NCBI RefSeq assembly: GCF_000764305.2 | Contig: NW_025941278.1 | Location: 62,001-126,000, forward strand | Direction of reading: 5' to 3' | From: Hyalella azteca | Taxonomy: Eukaryota > Arthropoda > Malacostraca > Amphipoda > Hyalellidae | Length of the DNA stretch: 64,000 nt | In this document: piece by piece, positions 58,769-64,000 of the stretch | Position numbering within the stretch: position 1 is the first letter of the stretch | Layout of the letters: each line of letters begins with the position of its first letter | Translations under genes and position numbers: made by a program | The notes under the pieces: model-generated | Told to the model about the DNA's origin: nothing | The model's input: the letters and a program-made list of their open reading frames with translations, nothing else | Databases searched by the model: none

Positions 58769-59471
58769 TATAACCTTATAAAAACACCATCAAACTTCCG
58801 GTGTGGGAAATTTTCGAATCGTTTGAATTTTCAGGTTATCCACTATTTGCAGAAAGAAATCATGTAAAATACGAACAATAATATTGTTTATATTGAATAA
58901 TATTAAATCTCAGAAATCGTTTCGATGCTTCTTACAAAAATGTTTCATTTTCCAACTAAAAATAGACGACTCGCCATGATGACGTCATGTGCGGCTCAGT
59001 CTGCTACATGACGTCACGCGCATGACGTCACTTGCATGCGGTCCACGACTACGTCATCAACGTTCTTGAGTCTAAACGTCATCTGGCAGATCAGTTAACT
59101 TGACTCAGTATCTGATAGTGCATGAGTAAGAGTAGCAATCATTCAAATGAGTTCGATGTAAAAAGTTTTACCGCGCATGGTTTCATTTATTTTTCTTTAC
59201 TTCATCATAACTTCCTTGAATTTTATTTTTTCTGGTCTTTTATCATAATTTTCTTACATTTTTTCCGGGCTTTTATCATAGTTTCATTATATTGTATTTT
59301 TCTATTTTTCCTGTCATATAAACGCTTACAGGATGTAGTTTATTTTTACGTCACGTTCTAACTCTGAACCAGGTCTCAAACAGGACAAGAATTTCAAAAT
59401 TGGGTGAGAATTAGAGATTCTACTACCATTTGATAATATGTCCTCTGTATATTTCAATTAAAAATCCCGTC
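58769..59471. other. region with TGACGTCA cluster and a hydrophobic short frame
   Basis: A 79-codon frame with ATG at 59122 is almost entirely Phe/Ile/Leu because the DNA is T-rich. I do not regard it as a gene. Confidence 0.35.
58980..59030. promoter_or_regulatory. cluster of three CRE/ATF palindromes
   Basis: Exact TGACGTCA at 58980-58987, 59009-59016 and 59023-59030, plus a TACGTCA half-like site at 59050-59056. TGACGTCA is the binding core of CREB/ATF bZIP factors. No start site is evident nearby, so a regulatory role is inference. Confidence 0.45.
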
Positions 59472-59652
59472 TTTTTAGCGCATTTTCTCATTTATGGAAA
59501 AAATGCACTATTGTGCTCGCCATGTCCGTCTGTCTGTCTATCCGTCCGTCCGTCTTCCCGTCTGTCTGTCCGTCCGTGACTTCACGTTTTCGTCGACGAG
59601 AAAATGCGCTCTCTGTCACTCACTGCACTGAGTAATGAGTTATATTTTTTAT
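59472..59652 (+). mobile_element. microsatellite-bearing inverted-repeat element (copy D)
   Basis: The clearest copy. Perfect 13-bp terminal inverted repeats, AGCGCATTTTCTC (59477-59489) and GAGAAAATGCGCT (59598-59610), flank CACTATTGTGCTCGCCATGT, a CCGT/CTGT run and GTGACTTCACGTTTTCGTCG. The conserved right flank (CTGTCACTCACTGCACTGAG) and left TTTTT extend the shared unit beyond the inverted repeats. Confidence 0.9.
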
Positions 59653-59974
59653 ATATACAAGCCAAGAACTGAACGAAAATTTCGTGGTTCTAGCAATACT
59701 GAGGAAAGTCGAAACTTATTTGCTATATATAAGAGCGCCAGGTGTTTCGATTCGAGTCAGGGGAAGTTCATTTTGTGAATGAATCCAATACTAGACGGAT
59801 TTCAGATAATTAAAGGATTAGAAAAACACGTTCATATGCAGGAAAATACGTATTAAAGCTTGTAGTACGAATCTGTCGTAGCGAGAAAGAAAATTGACAA
59901 GGTGAAAATTTTGAAAGAGTCAAATTTAGAAAAATTTCAACTGAAAATACAGCAAGAGATTAAGTGATAGGTAA

Positions 59975-62029
59975 CTAGGGCAATTTAGTGGTGCTGGTAG
60001 GAGCAGAGGTAGTGATGTTGGTGGTAGCCATGGAGGCATTGGTGGTGGTGGTAGCCATGCTGGTGTTGGTGGTTGCCATGGTAGCCATGATGGTGGTGGT
60101 TGGTCCAGCCCCTGTCGCACAATAGCTCGTCACGCACTTCATGTATGCCATCACCTGTAAATTGAAGTGAAATATTTATAAATAATACATTATTTATTTA
60201 GGTAATATACACTTAACTTGGATATATATATAAATATAAACATTCATTTATCTATGAAGAAGAATTATATACGTCAGGTTAGTCACCATTATTTATCCCG
60301 GCGTTTTGCCGGGTTATTAAAAGAGAAAAAATAGGAAATTAACTCAAGCTTACATTGAACTTAAGCAGATCATCAGTCGGGCAAGCGTCCAGCCCCATCC
60401 TGGTGTTGACTTCCAGGCTGGAGCCCGCAACTCGGGCCAGAAGCTCGGCCTTCAATCCTTCAATGTTAAAAGATCCGTCCGCCTTCACCTGCGTCAAATG
60501 AAGACAAAATTCAAACTAAAGTATTTTAACTAAAAATCTTTCACCAATTAATTTATCTTCCAATCAAAACTTAATATTATAACATCATCCAACTTTTAAT
60601 CAACATGTGAATTCTTCCTTAAGATATTTTATAGATGACAAAGGACCTAGAACTTAGCGATGGACTCTTTACTGAATATTTATATTCAGTAAAGATAATA
60701 TGAATATTTAAATAATATGAGCATGATATGAATTTAATGGGTATTTCCAACTTACTCCCCCATTTTTGGTGACCATGCATTTCATGAGCGCCACAGCCAT
60801 GTCGGCATGTCCATTCATGTCCAGCAATTGGCAAAGCTCCAGCATCTTCATGTCGTCGCCACCTTCCATGCCACCTTCCATGCCATCGCCATGCCATCGG
60901 TCGCCATCGTCTGAGAAGTAATTACTTCCAAATTAAATGTTATCCATTATATTATCAATATGTTTAAAAAGAAAGATAGTACTTCACCACGCATAATATG
61001 TCACACATCACACGATACAGTCGGGCGTTCACATTAGATCTAATTTGAATGACATTGAACGAAGCTGTTCGGTAGATTTATGGTGTAAATTAATTACTAT
61101 CGATATATCTAATTTCAATGACGATATGCAGAGCTGTTTCATATTTCATTCCCGTTTCAACAGCCGCATTTATTGATGAGAAAATAATCAATATTGTCAG
61201 AGCAACGCCACAAGTTGCGTCCCTTGTTTATTCATACTCAAAATATAATTACATTTGGACAAAGATTTATAGTAAACTACTATTGTTTCGTGACCATCAA
61301 TCTATTTACCGAAATACAAAATTCAATTGTTTAAATGCAAAGCACTTAGTTATCCAACACACTGAGTGTTTCGATATCTCGTTAATTAATGTTTTAATTC
61401 TGAAGCTTTAAGTGATCTCTCTGAATTCATATAGTAATTTCACCCTTGAAGGATTTAATGATGTCTGGCAGTCCCTTCTGTTCAGTAATGCAAGCGTTCA
61501 TCTTGACTTCCATGTCCGCTTTATCTTCTCCCGCCTTCAGAGCCTTGTAGCAACTACGTTCCTCTGCGGACATCCTGCAGCAAAAAAAAAAATGATAGCG
61601 TTCTTTCTGAATAGACAAAAATTTCATAATATAAGGCTGTCATAGATGGCTCGGAGGCAAATGCAAAAAAAAGGTTTACATAAAAAAAATACCCGAACTA
61701 AATCATAAAATCAATGGAATATCCTCAAGTCCAGCATCAATGCGCTATTTAAATAATAATTTTATAGCTTTGTTTGAAGGAGAAATCTTCGTTAAACTAT
61801 TTATTATTAACTAAAACTTCGAGCCTAATAATCTTGTTGCTACAAATGCATGATAATATTCATCATTAAAATATTTTTTAGTTTCTAAAGTCTCGAGTGT
61901 AATAATTTTGTCATTTCAAATGAAGGAGATGCGTTCGATAAAATAAAATTAATTATACCGAGGTCCCGAGTGGCCAGGGAGACCAAGGGCCAAGGAGGCC
62001 AAGCAGAGCAGAGCGATGACGGACTGCAT
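59975..62029 (-). CDS. secreted cysteine-containing protein with Thr-rich tail (223 aa, five exons)
   Basis: Exons: 62029-61959, 61574-61444, 60910-60756, 60488-60354, 60154-59975. All are GT..AG with consistent phases, stop TAG. An acceptor at 62053-62054 implies a 5' UTR intron. Exon 1 is a signal peptide (MQSVIALLCLASLALG). The mature part has seven Cys (32, 52, 94, 112, 155, 171, 176), a Met/Gly/Asp-rich insert (about 73-88, GDGMEGGMEGGDD), and predicted helical segments. Exon 5 is a tail of about 40 residues rich in Thr, Ala and Met with three N-glycosylation sequons (NTS, NAS, NIT), mucin-like. The Cys spacing does not fit the insect odorant-binding pattern (no CxxxC pair), though a small helical carrier is conceivable. 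Family not recognised. Confidence 0.85.
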
Positions 62030-62052
62030 CGTGTCGTTCACTTGTAAGATAT

Positions 62053-62530
62053 CTGCAAGGTGGACACAAATGTGATGAATAGAACACAACTTATACAATT
62101 TTACTTAGCATTTAGAAAAAATCGAATCTTAAAAGAGAAGAAATCGACTAGAGAATAGGAGCCTAGAAAATTGAATTCTCCTACTAATCAACAAAAAATA
62201 TTACAATGCTATCTTTAAATCTTTCTCACGTGTGAATAAAACTCTAAAAACAAATAATGTGAAGAATAAAGTAATCATGCCCCGACGTAATATAATTTAA
62301 TGCTTTTTCAATGCAGTGTGAGATCCATGGCTCCCAAAATATTATTGTTATCAAGAGACCTGGAAATATTTGTAGCAGCGATCAGGATGTCACGAAGACT
62401 GCGCTTGACAAGATTTAGAGTTTTCTTATATACTCCACGACAATTCATGTGGCTTTGTCTTGCCCCAAAGGAAGACGCCAATCTTCATTCATTTGTATAT
62501 CCCTGAATGAATAAAATGCAAAGCCCATGG
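62053..62530. other. upstream of the secreted-protein gene
   Basis: The 5' UTR intron of the secreted-protein gene probably starts here. No other gene seen. Confidence 0.4.
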
Positions 62531-62587
62531 TGCCGGACTCCAATGCATTGTACGACAACATTTGGGTACAATGCTTTGGAGTCCGGC
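62531..62587. other. 57-nt hairpin with 23-bp stem
   Basis: TGCCGGACTCCAATGCATTG (continuing TAC) pairs with GTACAATGCTTTGGAGTCCG (continuing GCA) with a single mismatch, around a 12-nt loop. It resembles a miRNA precursor stem or the remnant of a short fold-back element. No flanking pairing beyond the 23 bp is visible, which weakens the miRNA reading. Confidence 0.6.
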
Positions 62588-64000
62588 AAATCAGTAACTT
62601 TTGGGACCAATAGGCAGTTTTTCTTGTCAGACAAGACGAATTGAGGTCCACGTATCTATCATTGATCCAAACCTGCATTGTTATTTAATGTCGCGGTAGC
62701 CTATGTAATTTGAATTTGATTTAGGAAGTAGGATACGAATTTTATCTTCGTCAGAATGCTTCTCTTCTTGTTAATCGTAGTAGTGCATTGTGCATTAAAT
62801 TATGCAAGGGAGTTATTCAAATTGAAGGAAATGGCTGCATACATTCATTTTTTGCGTTTTACATCCACAGTTAGCGCTAATCTCGTTAGCATCAATCTAA
62901 TCTTTGACGTAATTTCAAAACGCGATAGATAATTACATTGAGACCTATACCCTCCAAGTCTAAAATCATGTTACGAAAAATTGAAAATTCACAAAAGCTT
63001 GGTAAAATGCATTCATGTTATTAAATAAGGAGGCTGTAGTTGGCATTGCATTACGATCGACGTCTTAGAGATTTCAGTTGTGTGGGCAATTATATTTTTA
63101 TTTTTGTAGTTACAAATTTTATTCCATTTAAAGACACTTACTAAAATAGTTTTATCAAATGAACAGACAGAACAGTGATGATCGCAACAAGACGAATTGT
63201 AGTCTAATAATTTGGAAAGTATGTTATACACGAGACTATTTATGTATGGCATTAACGAAATGTGTTAACATGCCGAAATCCATTCAAAGCGTGTAGGAAT
63301 TGTTAGGCCCAAACATTGCCCCATTAAGATGTTATGAACATTATTTGAAATTATCTGATTGGACGCACATTGGTTGTAGAATATCGTGAACACAGTTAAT
63401 GAAAATTTTGTGCTTAGCTGCTTCAATGCATAAATTGTAAGATATTATACGATTTTAAATAGTGGTTTATTTTACTTATTTAATTTATTACACATCAATT
63501 GCACAACAGCCCGATCGAACAACAGACCAATCATTCAATGAGCGATAGCTACTAATAATGAAGGACAGATTGTTCCATACATTGACACATCGATGTCATT
63601 TTTAGATAATAAAAAGAGTGGAGATAACACTAGGAAGAAAAAATGTTAGTAGTTCTTTCCTACTAGTGACAAGGTTTAGTATATGCTTCGGTCGTGTGAG
63701 AAGTATAGCAAATATTTTCCGTGTGTGAAAATTCCCAACACAACCTATGAACGTTGTTTGAACATATAAGTCAATCAACTTCTTAATAAAACCCCGTATT
63801 GAGAAGAGTGAGAAATGAAGTGATTGAAGAGAGTGATTAAACTGAAGAGTGAAGAGAGTGATCAAAGGGGAAGAGTGAGAACTGAAGATAGAAGGAAAAG
63901 TGACGTTGGAGAAAGAGGTAAGATAAGTCCGTAAGTGAGGTTATTACTTATTGCTGCATCAAAAAATTATCTGTATCTCTAATATAACATTGTCTACGAT
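62588..64000. other. intergenic, no gene seen
   Basis: AT-rich sequence. A GA-rich stretch (GAAGAGAGTGA-type, about 63800-63890) near the end is low-complexity. Confidence 0.4.

Noticed and set aside
59122..59361. 79-codon hydrophobic frame with two apparent membrane segments
   Set aside because: T-rich DNA alone explains the Phe/Ile/Leu content; no support for expression.

Overview
The window is eukaryotic. Genes are split by GT..AG introns, intergenic DNA is AT-rich, and repeats are dense: non-LTR retrotransposons, tRNA-derived SINEs, Tc1/mariner-type and other inverted-repeat DNA elements, and many minisatellites. The conserved genes (copine, GPALPP1, a PPM1L-type phosphatase, a DET1 exon) are general animal genes. 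Together with the repeat types they suggest an arthropod, perhaps a malacostracan crustacean such as an amphipod. That placement is inference. Two single ambiguous bases (33430, 34935) show this is a draft assembly.

Layout. (1) 0-2.9 kb: minisatellites, a dimeric SINE and a fragment of a microsatellite-bearing element. (2) 2.9-20 kb: a tandem array of three intronless leucine-rich-repeat genes (2935-4725, 8900-10672, 14478-16262), all on the + strand and spaced about 5.6-6.0 kb apart. Copies 2 and 3 sit in duplicated DNA that includes their flanks, so the array grew by duplication of several-kb units. Later insertions (two microsatellite-bearing elements and an RTE-like retrotransposon with an 11-bp target duplication) can be seen against the matching empty sites in the sister copy. 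(3) 20-22 kb: a roughly 260-bp tandem repeat carrying TGACGTCA palindromes. (4) 22-27 kb: an inverted-repeat DNA element, filled with further repeats, plus a truncated second copy. (5) 27.6-30.1 kb: GPALPP1, four coding exons. (6) 31.4-37.7 kb: first coding exon of a PPM1L-type phosphatase (+) and first coding exon of DET1 (-), facing each other across a 4.7-kb inverted-repeat element that holds a SINE, two tandem fold-back palindromes and a 5'-truncated LINE with a mutated catalytic motif. I find no later exon of either gene. (7) 41.6-46.8 kb: a complete nine-exon copine on the - strand, followed by a 48-bp minisatellite directly after its stop. (8) 46.8-58 kb: no recognisable gene; several minisatellites. 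(9) 58.0-58.8 kb: an internally deleted mariner-type element. (10) 60-62 kb: a five-exon gene (-) for a secreted, cysteine-containing protein with a Thr-rich, sequon-rich tail.

The genes do not form a shared pathway. Points that stand out are the LRR array with internal evidence for the order of insertions, five copies of an inverted-repeat element built around a CCGT/CTGT microsatellite, the fold-back doublet, a SINE and a LINE sharing an exact 19-nt tail, and the facing orphan exons of PPM1L and DET1.
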